From contig NZ_CP121634.1 of the NCBI RefSeq assembly GCF_029714945.1, positions 7,275,001 through 7,339,000 on the forward strand: a stretch of DNA of 64,000 nt, in the 5' to 3' direction. A model generated the notes under the pieces. The model was not told the DNA's origin, searched no databases, and saw only the letters and a program-made list of their open reading frames with translations. Made by a program: the position numbers and the translations under genes. Each line of letters starts with the position of its first letter. Positions within the stretch are counted from its first letter, which is position 1. This DNA is from Bradyrhizobium sp. CIAT3101. GTDB taxonomy: Bacteria; Pseudomonadota; Alphaproteobacteria; Rhizobiales; Xanthobacteraceae. Shown piece after piece: positions 19,337 to 27,358 of this stretch.

Positions 19337-19780
19337 TCAGCTCGCGGCCCTCACCGGCGTCTGCGGAAACGGTCCGAGCGCCTTCTCGGTCAGGACCGAG
19401 TCGCAGTACTCGCGGATCTCCTTGATCTTGCCGTTCTCGATCCGAAACACCAGGCAATAGTCGTTGTCGTAGCGGACGCCCTCGGGCGTGATGTTATCGC
19501 CCTTGGCCTCCACCACGACGATGTCGCCGTCGGCGATGAAGCGCTCGGCGACCGTGCGCGTCCGGTCGCGCAAGCGGGTGCGCACATAGCCGTGCAGATC
19601 GTTGAGGATCTCGTCCTTCCCTGTGAACGTGCGCGACCAGGAATATTGGCCGGTGACGATCCATTTGGCGTCGTCGGCAAGGCTCGCGGTGAACAGCGAA
19701 CGGTCGCGCACAGCCGGGTCGGGGCTGGCGGCGGCGGCGAAAATATCCTGCATCAATTTCTTGTTGGCGCTCGCGCTCAT
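19337..19780 (-). CDS. SnoaL/NTF2-like protein (nuclear transport factor 2 fold)
   Basis: A 147-residue single-domain protein of the NTF2-like superfamily. The N-terminal helices (NKKLMQDIFAAAASPDPAVRDRSLFTASLADDAKWIVTG in the protein) lead to the beta sheet with RTRTVAERFIADGDIVVVEAKGD and the final DYCLVFRIENGKIKEIREYCDS, the usual SnoaL_2/KSI-like pattern. Members bind small hydrophobic ligands or catalyse isomerisation and hydrolysis; this one has no known substrate. The ATG at 19778-19780 has GGAG at proper spacing, better than the one at 19840. It is divergent from the LysR gene 91 bp away and is a likely target of it. Confidence 0.85.
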   Translation of the reverse strand: MSASANKKLMQDIFAAAASPDPAVRDRSLFTASLADDAKWIVTGQYSWSRTFTGKDEILNDLHGYVRTRLRDRTRTVAERFIADGDIVVVEAKGDNITPEGVRYDNDYCLVFRIENGKIKEIREYCDSVLTEKALGPFPQTPVRAAS

Positions 19781-19844
19781 GGCGGCATCTCCGTTTGGTG
19801 GCAACACGGAGAGCATCGCCGCTCGACGGTAATTCTTCAAATCG

Positions 19845-19864
19845 ATAGCGAATATGATATCTAT
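19845..19864. promoter_or_regulatory. Candidate LysR-type operator in the divergent promoter
   Basis: The A/T-rich spacer between the SnoaL-like and lysR-type genes has a short dyad, ATAG-N12-CTAT. LysR regulators bind interrupted dyads of the T-N11-A kind in just such divergent spacers. The match is short and the call is weak. Confidence 0.3.
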
Positions 19865-19871
19865 TCACCTC

Positions 19872-20786
19872 ATGAATTTGAATTCACTCGATCTCAATCT
19901 ATTGACCGCGCTCGACGCGCTGCTGCGCGAGGCCAATGTCAGCCGCGCCGCCATGCGGATCGGGCTGTCGCAGCCGGCCACGAGCCACGCGCTGCAACGC
20001 CTGCGCGACATCTTTGGCGACCCGCTGCTGGTGCGCACCGGCGCGCGGATGGAGCTGACGCCGCGGGCGCAAGCGCTGCGCGCGCCGCTGGCGCAGGCGC
20101 TCGACCAGGTGCGCGGGCTGTTCGTGCCCGACGAGTTCGACGCGGCACGCAGCGAGCGGGCATTCCGCCTGATGATGCCGGATCTCGCGGTCGAGCTTCT
20201 GATGCCGCCGCTGATGGAGAAGGTCACTCGCCTTGCGCCCAACGTCCGCATCGACGTCGTGCCGTGGCGGGGATCGGCGATCTTCCATGCGGACTTCGCC
20301 CGCACCATCGACCTCGTCATTTCGATCGGCAACGCCTTCAAGGGCTTTCACCGCCAGTTGCTCTACACCGACATCGACGCGCTGGCGGTGCGGCGCGGCC
20401 ATCCGATGGCCGCGAAGTTGAAGCGACGCGAGACATTCCTGGCGGCCCGCCATGTCGGCGTGATCATCCGCGGCGCCAGCGAGGATCTGATCGACATCTG
20501 GCTTCGTACCAAGGGCATCGAGCGGCATATTTCGCTGGTGGTGTCAGGCTATCTCGAAGCGCTCCACGTCGCCGCGCGCACCGACCTGGTCGCCTTCGTG
20601 CCGCGCCGGCTGATCGCGGCGCTCTCGAAACAGCTCGGCCTCGTCACGGTCACGCCGCCGCTCGATCCCGGGATCGACGAGCAGTTCCTGTTCTATCCAA
20701 CGCGGGCGCAGATGGACCCGGGCTCGATCTGGCTACGGCGGCTGATGCTGGAGACGGGACGGGAGCTGGAGAAAGGCAAACGATGA
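19872..20786 (+). CDS. LysR family transcriptional regulator
   Basis: A 304-residue LysR-type regulator. The N-terminal winged helix-turn-helix is clear: LDLNLLTALDALLREANVSRAAMRIGLSQPATSHALQRLRDIFGDPLLVR, followed by the linker helix and the periplasmic-binding-protein-like effector domain from about residue 90 (FRLMMPDLAVELLMPPLME). This group resembles the NodD/NahR-like LysR proteins with the short N terminus MNLNSLDLN. I use the ATG at 19872; an in-frame ATG at 19854 adds six residues. It is divergent from the SnoaL-like and DUF1127 genes, which it may regulate. Confidence 0.92.
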   Translation: MNLNSLDLNLLTALDALLREANVSRAAMRIGLSQPATSHALQRLRDIFGDPLLVRTGARMELTPRAQALRAPLAQALDQVRGLFVPDEFDAARSERAFRLMMPDLAVELLMPPLMEKVTRLAPNVRIDVVPWRGSAIFHADFARTIDLVISIGNAFKGFHRQLLYTDIDALAVRRGHPMAAKLKRRETFLAARHVGVIIRGASEDLIDIWLRTKGIERHISLVVSGYLEALHVAARTDLVAFVPRRLIAALSKQLGLVTVTPPLDPGIDEQFLFYPTRAQMDPGSIWLRRLMLETGRELEKGKR

Positions 20787-20877
20787 GCACCAAAGCGACG
20801 TCGCAGGTCGCTCGACTTGATACGAGCCCTCAGTGCCTTTAATGAGCCAGCCACAGGAACCGAAGGGGATCGACAGC

Positions 20878-21576
20878 ATGCTGGGCCCGCACCAACCACT
20901 TGGATGGTTGATCCGTCTTCCGTTCAAGCTGGTTTCGCCATCGTCCGTCATGCGGGTGCTCAGCGGGCCGAACCGGGGTCTGAAATGGGTCGCGGGGGCC
21001 GGCAACCAGAGTTGCTGGCTCGGAACATACGAAAGCGACCATGCCAGGGCGATCGCCGCCCGCGTGAAACCGGGCATGACGGTTTTTGATGTCGGCGCAC
21101 ACGCCGGATATTACACCCTGATGCTTTCCAGGCTTGTTGGACCACAAGGCCGTGTCCTTGCGTTCGAAGCAAACTCCGCCAACGCGACGAAGCTCCGCAA
21201 ACATCTGGATCTCAATAACATCAAGAACGCCGAAGTCATCGAGGCAGCGGTCACCGATCGGGTCGGAGAGACCTTCTTTCATGCCAACGAGGGAGCCAGC
21301 GCTTACGGTTACATGGGGAAGATTTCGGGATCGGGCACGCCTGTCAGGACAGTGCGGCTCGACGATTTTCCCACTCCGGACCTGATCAAGATGGATATCG
21401 AGGGCGCCGAGACGCTGGCTCTCACGGGCGCGGCGCGGCTCTTGTCCGAGCACAGGAGCGCGATCTTCCTGGCTCTGCACGACGGCGCCTTCGAACAGGC
21501 GCCGTCCATCTTGAAGCAGCATGGTTACCGGATCGAGCCGGCCGGAGAGCGCGAATTATGGGCCACTCCGACCTAG
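20878..21576 (+). CDS. FkbM family methyltransferase
   Basis: A 232-residue SAM-dependent methyltransferase. Motif I is KPGMTVFDVGAHAGYYTLMLS, motif II VLAFEANSANATKLRKHLDLN, and the FkbM-specific DLIKMDIEGAETLALTGA follows, then a C-terminal block with LALHDGAF. FkbM-type enzymes O-methylate sugars or polyketides, often in surface polysaccharide or lipid loci; no such genes are next to it here. The ATG at 20878 has AGGGGAT upstream; in-frame starts at 20842 (ATG) and 20833 (GTG) lack a ribosome binding site. Base composition is less GC-biased at third positions than in the neighbours, which hints at later acquisition. Confidence 0.87.
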   Translation: MLGPHQPLGWLIRLPFKLVSPSSVMRVLSGPNRGLKWVAGAGNQSCWLGTYESDHARAIAARVKPGMTVFDVGAHAGYYTLMLSRLVGPQGRVLAFEANSANATKLRKHLDLNNIKNAEVIEAAVTDRVGETFFHANEGASAYGYMGKISGSGTPVRTVRLDDFPTPDLIKMDIEGAETLALTGAARLLSEHRSAIFLALHDGAFEQAPSILKQHGYRIEPAGERELWATPT

Positions 21577-21616
21577 CTTCGTAACGCCGGTCAGCCGGCC
21601 TGCTATGTCCGGGCTC

Positions 21617-22237
21617 TCACGCCTTCTGCGCGTCCATCACCTTGCGGATCGCGGGGCGGTCCGACATGCGCTTGAAGTGATCGGCGATCTTCGGCGTCGC
21701 GTTGATGTCGACGCTGTCGCCTTCCAGCCAGTGCGAAAGCGTGTGGAGGTAGGGATCGCAAACCGTGAACTGGTCGCCCATCACCCAGGGGCCTTTGAAC
21801 ATCTTCTGCTCGATCAGCTTGAAGCAGGCTGCCATGGTCTCCGGAACCTTCGCCTTCATGTCGGCGAACGAGCTCTCCTGCGTCGCCCAGCGCGCGCCAC
21901 GCATCTTGTGGGCGTGGTTGATGTGCGCGGTCGAGCAGAGATAGGAGTTGAACGACTGCACCTGGGCGAAGTCGAAGGCATCGTCGAGCGGCGCGAGCTT
22001 CGCCTTGGGGAAGGTCTGCGCGATGTAGGCCAGCATCGCCGGCGTCTCGGTGAGGACACCGCGATCGGTCACCAGCGCCGGCACGCGGCCCTTGGGATTG
22101 ATCGCGAGGTACTCCGGGCTGTTCTGCTGGTTGTCCTTGAAGCTCAGCCGTTCAGCCGTGTAGTCGGCGCCGGCCTCCTCCAGGGTCATGTAGGTGGCGA
22201 GCGCGCAGGTGCCGGTGGCGTAGTAGAGCTTGAGCAT
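21617..22237 (-). CDS. Glutathione S-transferase
   Basis: A 206-residue GST of the beta-like bacterial type: MLKLYYATGTCALATYMTLEEAG at the N terminus (Cys near residue 10 in the place of the catalytic residue), INPKGRVPALVTDRGVLTETPAML as glutathione site with cis-Pro, and WVMGDQFTVCDPYLHTLSHWL in the helical domain. The start is the ATG at 22235-22237, preceded by GAGG; longer in-frame reading upstream is not supported. Cys10-type GSTs detoxify electrophiles or reduce disulfides. Convergent with the FkbM gene. Confidence 0.92.
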   Translation of the reverse strand: MLKLYYATGTCALATYMTLEEAGADYTAERLSFKDNQQNSPEYLAINPKGRVPALVTDRGVLTETPAMLAYIAQTFPKAKLAPLDDAFDFAQVQSFNSYLCSTAHINHAHKMRGARWATQESSFADMKAKVPETMAACFKLIEQKMFKGPWVMGDQFTVCDPYLHTLSHWLEGDSVDINATPKIADHFKRMSDRPAIRKVMDAQKA

Positions 22238-22376
22238 GTCGGACCTCATGGGAAAATTGGAAACTAACGGCTGCGGGCCGCCAGGTCCATAGCGCGCGTC
22301 TCGGGGCTCCTGCTCTTCGCAGTTGCCCACCGCGGCCCGGCTATGCCAAGACGCCCGCAGTCGGAGGGGTTTGGTC

Positions 22377-23651
22377 ATGACGGTACTCATCGCCGGCGGC
22401 GGCATCGGCGGGTTGACGCTTGCGCTCAGCCTGCACGGAATCGGCGTTCCCGTGAAAGTGTTCGAGAGCGTCGCGGAACTGAAGCCCCTCGGCGTCGGCA
22501 TCAACGTGCTGCCGCATGCGGTGCGCGAGTTGATCGAGCTCGGGCTGATGGACAAGCTCGACGCCAGCGGCGTGCGCACCCGCGAGCTCGCTTATTTCTC
22601 CAAGCACGGCAAGCCGATCTGGAGCGAGCCGCGCGGGCTGGAAGCCGGCTACAAATGGCCGCAGTTCTCGATCCATCGCGGCACGCTCCAGCAACTCCTG
22701 CTCGACACGGCGGTCGAGCGGCTCGGCCGCGACAACATTCTGACCAGCCATCATCTGACCGGCTGGACCGAGACGGCCGACGGCATCCGCGCCGACTTCA
22801 TCGACCGGGCCACCGGCAAGGCCGCAGGCTCCTATGATGGCGCGATCATGATCGCCGCCGACGGCATCCATTCCGCCGCGCGAGAAAAGCTGTATCCGCA
22901 GGAGGGCCCGCCGATCTGGAACGGCCGCATCCTCTGGCGCGGCGTGACGCCGGCAAAGGCCTTTCTCAGCGGCCGCACCATGATCATGGCCGGCCACGAG
23001 ATCCTGAAATTCGTCTGCTACCCGATCTCGAAGGAGCCGGATGCCGCGGGCCATCATCTGATCAACTGGGTCGCCGAGCGCCACATGCCGCCGACCTATC
23101 AGTGGCGCCGCGAGGACTATAACCGCACCGCGCGGCTGGACGAGTTCTTGCCCTGGTTCGAGAGCTGGCAGTTCGACTGGCTCGACGTGCCCGGCCTGAT
23201 CAGGAACTGCCCGCACGCCTACGAATATCCGCTGGTCGACCGCGATCCGGTGTCGCAATGGACCTTCGGCAAGGTCACGCTGATGGGCGATGCCGCGCAT
23301 CCGATGTACCCGATCGGCTCGAACGGCGCCTCGCAGGCGATCCTCGATGCCCGCACCATCACCCGCGAGATCCTGGCGCATGGTCCGACGACCGCGGCGC
23401 TGCTCGCCTATGAAGCCGAGCGGCGGCCCGCGACCACCGACCTCGTGCTGCTCAACCGCAAGAACGGGCCGGAGCAGGTGATGCAGCTCGTCGAGGAGCG
23501 CGCGCCGGACGGCTACAATGTCGTCACCGACGTGCTGTCGCAGAAGGAGTTGGAAGACATCGCCGCGAACTACAAGCGCGTTGCGGGCTTCCAGGTCGAG
23601 GCGCTGAATGCGAAGCCGCCGATCGTGAGCAAGGACGCGCGCGCGAGTTAG
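22377..23651 (+). CDS. FAD-dependent monooxygenase (flavin-dependent oxidoreductase)
   Basis: A 424-residue group A flavoprotein monooxygenase. The Rossmann FAD motif VLIAGGGIGGLTLALSLHGIG starts at residue 4; the ARG-like contact and the second FAD motif VTLMGDAAHPMYPIGSNGASQAILDA are in place. The fold is that of p-hydroxybenzoate or salicylate hydroxylases, which use NAD(P)H and O2 to hydroxylate aromatics. The substrate is unknown; there are no aromatic catabolism genes beside it. The ATG at 22377 has GGAGGGG upstream, so residues read before it are not part of the protein. It is divergent from the GST gene, 139 bp apart. Confidence 0.92.
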   Translation: MTVLIAGGGIGGLTLALSLHGIGVPVKVFESVAELKPLGVGINVLPHAVRELIELGLMDKLDASGVRTRELAYFSKHGKPIWSEPRGLEAGYKWPQFSIHRGTLQQLLLDTAVERLGRDNILTSHHLTGWTETADGIRADFIDRATGKAAGSYDGAIMIAADGIHSAAREKLYPQEGPPIWNGRILWRGVTPAKAFLSGRTMIMAGHEILKFVCYPISKEPDAAGHHLINWVAERHMPPTYQWRREDYNRTARLDEFLPWFESWQFDWLDVPGLIRNCPHAYEYPLVDRDPVSQWTFGKVTLMGDAAHPMYPIGSNGASQAILDARTITREILAHGPTTAALLAYEAERRPATTDLVLLNRKNGPEQVMQLVEERAPDGYNVVTDVLSQKELEDIAANYKRVAGFQVEALNAKPPIVSKDARAS

Positions 23652-23809
23652 CTCGTCGGCCTGCCGCGGGCTCCACTTCACCCGCCAAGAGCGAAAGCCG
23701 AACTACGCCAACGCACGGCGTGGCGCGCGACTACGCCAATCCTCTGTGACCATTCGCCGGGGAGTTCAAGAACGGTCAGGACTACGTCCTTACTGAATGG
23801 CCTTCATCG

Positions 23810-23823
23810 TTGATCTGGATCAA
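23810..23823 (+). promoter_or_regulatory. Perfect FNR/FixK-type box
   Basis: TTGATCTGGATCAA, a perfect 14-bp palindrome of the form TTGAT-N4-ATCAA bound by FNR, FixK and related CRP/FNR regulators. Its centre is 67 bp before the start codon at 23884, a good position for activation at about -40 of a promoter. In rhizobia such a box signals oxygen-limited or denitrifying control. Confidence 0.75.
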
Positions 23824-23883
23824 CTCCCCACAGGTGCGCGCGCGATGTTTTACGCGGGGGCGCCAAAGTTCAAGGAGTCCGAG

Positions 23884-24387
23884 ATGACGAAAGCAGCCGT
23901 TGCAGCGATTGCAATTCTTCTGACGACGTCGCCTCTCATCTACGCAGCTGAGACCACGTCCACTGTCGGAATGGGACACCCCAGCGCAGCCGACATGAGT
24001 AGCTTGACGGATATGCGTGTCGGCATCGTCAAAGCGACCCTGCAAATGACGTCCGAACAGGAGAAATATTGGCCGGCCGTGGAGGATGCCATCCGCGCCA
24101 GAGCGAAGAACCGGCAAGCTCGCCTCGAGCACGTAGCCGAATTGCACGAGAACGGCGCAATGGACGCCCTTCACGATCGCAATCCGGTCGACATCATGCA
24201 GCGTCGGGCGGACATGCTCGTCCAGCGCGGTACCGATCTCAAAAAGCTCGCTGACGCCTGGGCGCCTCTCTACAAAACACTGAGCCCGGATCAGAAGAAA
24301 AGGATGGCCTTCGTATCATACGTCGCCATGCGCGGAATGCGAGATGCGATCGAGCATCATGGCGAAGACGAAGATGATGACGACTAG
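23884..24387 (+). CDS. Spy/CpxP-like periplasmic protein (LTXXQ motif family)
   Basis: A 167-residue exported protein. The N terminus (MTKAAVAAIAILLTTSPLIYAAE) is a signal peptide with likely cleavage after Ala-Ala. The mature part is helical and carries two degenerate LTXXQ motifs: LQMTSEQEKYWP and LYKTLSPDQKKRM, as in Spy and CpxP, which bind misfolded proteins in the periplasm. The tail is very acidic (EHHGEDEDDDD). The ATG at 23884 has AAGGAG at proper spacing. The perfect FNR/FixK box upstream suggests induction under low oxygen. A Gly-rich secreted protein gene follows 25 bp downstream and is probably cotranscribed. Confidence 0.82.
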   Translation: MTKAAVAAIAILLTTSPLIYAAETTSTVGMGHPSAADMSSLTDMRVGIVKATLQMTSEQEKYWPAVEDAIRARAKNRQARLEHVAELHENGAMDALHDRNPVDIMQRRADMLVQRGTDLKKLADAWAPLYKTLSPDQKKRMAFVSYVAMRGMRDAIEHHGEDEDDDD

Positions 24388-24412
24388 AGATAAAGGTCTA
24401 CGGAGGTGCACC

Positions 24413-24859
24413 ATGCTCCGATATATTCTCGCTGCCGTGGCAGCACTCGCTCTCGTGACTGCGAGCCTCGTTCCGGATGAGGCGTTCGCCCGACGTGGCG
24501 GTGGCGGCGGATTCCACGGCGGGGGTGCGCGTGGCGGAGGCTATCACGGCGGAGGTATACGCGCCGGCCATGTGCGGGGTGGCGGATATCGGGTTGCAGG
24601 CGGCCGATATGGCGCCGCTGGCCGCGGCTACGGATATCGCCCAATACCTGGTCGTCCGGTAGCACGCGCGGCAGTGCGCGGAGGCGTCTATCGCAATGCG
24701 GGCTACTATGGCGGCGCCTGGCGTGGCGCCGCTTACGGTGCGGCCGCCGGAGCCGCAGCGGCAGGCGCCTACGGCTACTACAACAACTACAACAGCGGCT
24801 GCACCTACGACACCTACGGCAATTGGGTCTGTCCGGGTCAGTATCCCTACCGGTATTGA
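24413..24859 (+). CDS. Gly/Tyr-rich secreted protein
   Basis: A 148-residue low-complexity exported protein. The signal peptide is MLRYILAAVAALALVTASL... with probable cleavage after AFA (before RRGGGGG). The mature part alternates GGG, GYH, RGGGY and AYGAAAGAAAAGAYGYYNNYNSG, with two cysteines only in the final 25 residues (SGCTYDTYGNWVCPGQYPY), probably a disulfide loop. No function is recognised; similar GY-rich proteins occur in rhizobial cell envelopes. It has a strong GGAGGTG ribosome binding site and follows the Spy-like gene by 25 bp, so it likely shares the FixK-type control. Confidence 0.75.
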   Translation: MLRYILAAVAALALVTASLVPDEAFARRGGGGGFHGGGARGGGYHGGGIRAGHVRGGGYRVAGGRYGAAGRGYGYRPIPGRPVARAAVRGGVYRNAGYYGGAWRGAAYGAAAGAAAAGAYGYYNNYNSGCTYDTYGNWVCPGQYPYRY

Positions 24860-24870
24860 TAGAGCCCATT

Positions 24871-24905
24871 GGCGGACGGTGGTCGAGCGACTGCTGCCGT
24901 CCGCC
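24871..24905. terminator. 9-bp hairpin between convergent genes
   Basis: GGCGGACGG (24871-24879) and CCGTCCGCC (24897-24905) are perfect complements with a 17-base loop. It lies between the convergent Gly-rich and thioesterase genes. There is no T-run on either side, so it is only a possible terminator. Confidence 0.4.
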
Positions 24906-24936
24906 AGCACCGCGTCTGGTCCGCGGGTAGACTATT

Positions 24937-25359
24937 TCACTTCACCACCACCCTCGCCGCTTCCAACAACCGCTCGCTCGCGCTCGCCGTCGCCAGCACC
25001 GTGCCGTCTTCCGCCATCAGCTTGGCCTCGACGAACGCAATCGTCTTGCCGAGTTGCGTCACCTGCGCCTCGCCGATGATCGGCCCAGGCCTTGCGGGGC
25101 TGAGAAAATTCACGGTCATGCTGATGGTCGTGGTGTAGAGCCGTCCCTCGCTCATCACGAGCACCGCAGGGCCCATCGTGTCGTCCAGCATGGCGGAGAG
25201 CAGGCCGCCCTGGATGAAGCCGGCGGGATTGCAGAACTCAGGTCTGCCGTCGAAGCCGAGCTTGATCCAGCCGTCCTCGGGACGGGCATCGAGCAGGCGC
25301 CATCCGAGCAGCTCGGCGCAGGGCGGTCTCTTGAAGTTGTCGAGCGCAGTCTTGACCAT
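24937..25359 (-). CDS. PaaI-like hotdog thioesterase
   Basis: A 140-residue hotdog-fold protein. The conserved NPAGFIQGGLLSAMLDDTMGPAV block contains the Gly-Gly and the Asp at the position of the catalytic residue in the PaaI/4HBT-II group, and TTISMTVNFLSPARPGPIIGEAQV is the second family signature. These enzymes hydrolyse acyl-CoA thioesters, often phenylacetyl- or aromatic CoAs; the substrate here is unknown. The ATG at 25357-25359 has GGAGG five bases upstream, better than the one at 25380. Confidence 0.88.
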   Translation of the reverse strand: MVKTALDNFKRPPCAELLGWRLLDARPEDGWIKLGFDGRPEFCNPAGFIQGGLLSAMLDDTMGPAVLVMSEGRLYTTTISMTVNFLSPARPGPIIGEAQVTQLGKTIAFVEAKLMAEDGTVLATASASERLLEAARVVVK

Positions 25360-25609
25360 GCGAACCTCCGTGACCGTCAAGACCTAGCGTAGACCTGCTG
25401 ACAGCCTCATGGCAGCAGGCGATCCGCCGCAGCACAAACTCCCGGAAAATTACGGAAAACTGTACGAATTCAGGGCATTGCGCGCCCGATTAAGCCCGCT
25501 TCAACCAACCGGTTTCACGACCGATTCAATACGATCCAATTGAGCAATCGGCCGGTAAGCGGTTGGAAGTTACGACATGGCATGAGCGACGGTGACACCG
25601 GAGCCTTCC

Positions 25610-27355
25610 ATGCGGACTTTCCTTCAACGGATCACAGACCACCTGCACGCGATCGAAGATCGACTGACGGTACGGACGCAGATCGCTGCGGCCGTCGCTG
25701 CCATGTCCATCGTGCTCGTGGGCACGCTCGCCGCAGGCGCCGCACTGATCAGTTATAAGCGCACCGCCGCGCTGGTCGAGAACAGCCTGGCCGGAATTGC
25801 ATCGACCACATCCGGCCGGCTCGACCGTTTCATGGCGACGCGCCAGCAGGAGATGAAGCTGTTCGCCGAGCTGCAGCCGATGCAGCATCTGTGGCAGGGC
25901 AATCCCGACGAATTGCGCAGCGCGCTCGAGGCGCTCCAGCATTCCTTCGATTTCGCCTGGATCGGCTTTGCCGATATCGACGGCAACGTCGTCGCCTCGA
26001 CCGGCGGCCTGCTGCAAGGCAAATCCGTGACCGCGCGCCCCTGGTTCAAGCAGGGTCTTGAAAAGATCGCCGTCAGCGACGTGCACGAGGCGATCCTGCT
26101 GGCCTCGCTGCTGACGCAGCGCGCCAACAACGAGCCTTATCGTTTCGTCGATATCGCCGTGCCGGTGCGCGATGCCTCCGGCAAGGTGCTCGGCGTGCTG
26201 GGCGGACATCTGGACTGGACCTGGGCCAGCAACCTGATCAAGGACGCAGAAGCCAACGACGGCAATACCGATACGCGGCTGACGATCCTGAGCAAGGGCG
26301 GCATGGTGCTGGTCGGTCCGCAGAAGGAAACCATCCGCTACGGTGGCGACCAACTCGCCGACATCCTGACGGCGCGCGACGGCACCTTCCGCGAGACGGC
26401 GGACGGACAGCAGATGCTGACGGCGTTCCACGTCGGCCACGGCTACCGCGACTACCAGGGCCTGAACTGGATCGTCACCGCAAGCCAGCCCGCGAGCGTG
26501 GCGCTCGCCGCCGCGATGTCGTCAGCGCAAACGATCCTGGCGATCGGCGGGGTCACCGCCCTGATCGCGCTGTCGCTGGCCGTGCTGGTTTCGCGCCGGA
26601 TCGCAGGCCCGATCATCGCGCTGACGCAGGAGGCGGACCGTATCGGACGCGCCCATGGACCGACCATGCTGGCGCGGCAGAGCGGCTCGGTGGAGGTCGT
26701 CCAGCTCTCGCGTGCGCTGCGTTCGCTGCTGCGCCGCATCGGTCATGCCGAGGAACGCACCAAGGAAGCCGAGCTGCGCGCCACCGAAAATGCGCTGCAG
26801 CTCCAGGAGGACATGCTGAAGCTGCGCCATCTCGCCGACACCGATTTCATGACCGGCCTGATGAACCGCCGCTCCTTCCTCGCCGTCGCCGAAGACGCGG
26901 TCGCGTTCAGCCGCCGCTACAAGCGCAACATGGCGACCTTGATGATCGACATCGATCATTTCAAGAAGATCAACGACACCTACGGCCATACCGCCGGCGA
27001 CGACGCCATCAAGCGTGTCGCCGAGATCGTCAGCCAGTCGATCCGGACCACTGACAAGGCGGCCCGCTTCGGCGGCGAGGAGTTCGTGGTGTTGTTGCGC
27101 GAAATCGACCAGGAGACTGCGATCCTGCTCGCCGACCGCATCAGGTCCTCGATCGCGAGCACCACGGTGCGCCATGGCGACACCGTCATCCCCCTCACCG
27201 TCTCGGTCGGGCTTGCACTGTTCGACGAAGCCGACCGCGACGTGCAGGACGTCATCGAGCGCGCCGACCAGGGCCTCTATGTGGCCAAGAAAACGGGACG
27301 CAACCGCACCTTCCTGATGCCGGCGGAGGACGAACGCGCCGCGCGCGCCGCCTGA
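25610..27355 (+). CDS. Diguanylate cyclase with extracytoplasmic sensor and HAMP domain
   Basis: A 581-residue membrane protein that makes cyclic di-GMP from two GTP. TM1 (IAAAVAAMSIVLVGTLAAGAALISY) is at residues 24-49. The periplasmic part (50-306) has the dCache-like look, with GVLGGHLDWTWASNL and a second lobe. TM2 (307-330) is followed by a HAMP region (IAGPIIALTQEADRIG). The GGDEF domain (about 405-575) has FKKINDTYGHTAGDDAIK, the active-site GGEEF at about 488 and the inhibitory site RTTD exactly five residues before it, so product inhibition is likely. No EAL domain is present. Start ATG with GGAG upstream; a GTG at 25592 is an alternative. Confidence 0.93.
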   Translation: MRTFLQRITDHLHAIEDRLTVRTQIAAAVAAMSIVLVGTLAAGAALISYKRTAALVENSLAGIASTTSGRLDRFMATRQQEMKLFAELQPMQHLWQGNPDELRSALEALQHSFDFAWIGFADIDGNVVASTGGLLQGKSVTARPWFKQGLEKIAVSDVHEAILLASLLTQRANNEPYRFVDIAVPVRDASGKVLGVLGGHLDWTWASNLIKDAEANDGNTDTRLTILSKGGMVLVGPQKETIRYGGDQLADILTARDGTFRETADGQQMLTAFHVGHGYRDYQGLNWIVTASQPASVALAAAMSSAQTILAIGGVTALIALSLAVLVSRRIAGPIIALTQEADRIGRAHGPTMLARQSGSVEVVQLSRALRSLLRRIGHAEERTKEAELRATENALQLQEDMLKLRHLADTDFMTGLMNRRSFLAVAEDAVAFSRRYKRNMATLMIDIDHFKKINDTYGHTAGDDAIKRVAEIVSQSIRTTDKAARFGGEEFVVLLREIDQETAILLADRIRSSIASTTVRHGDTVIPLTVSVGLALFDEADRDVQDVIERADQGLYVAKKTGRNRTFLMPAEDERAARAA

Positions 27356-27358
27356 GCC

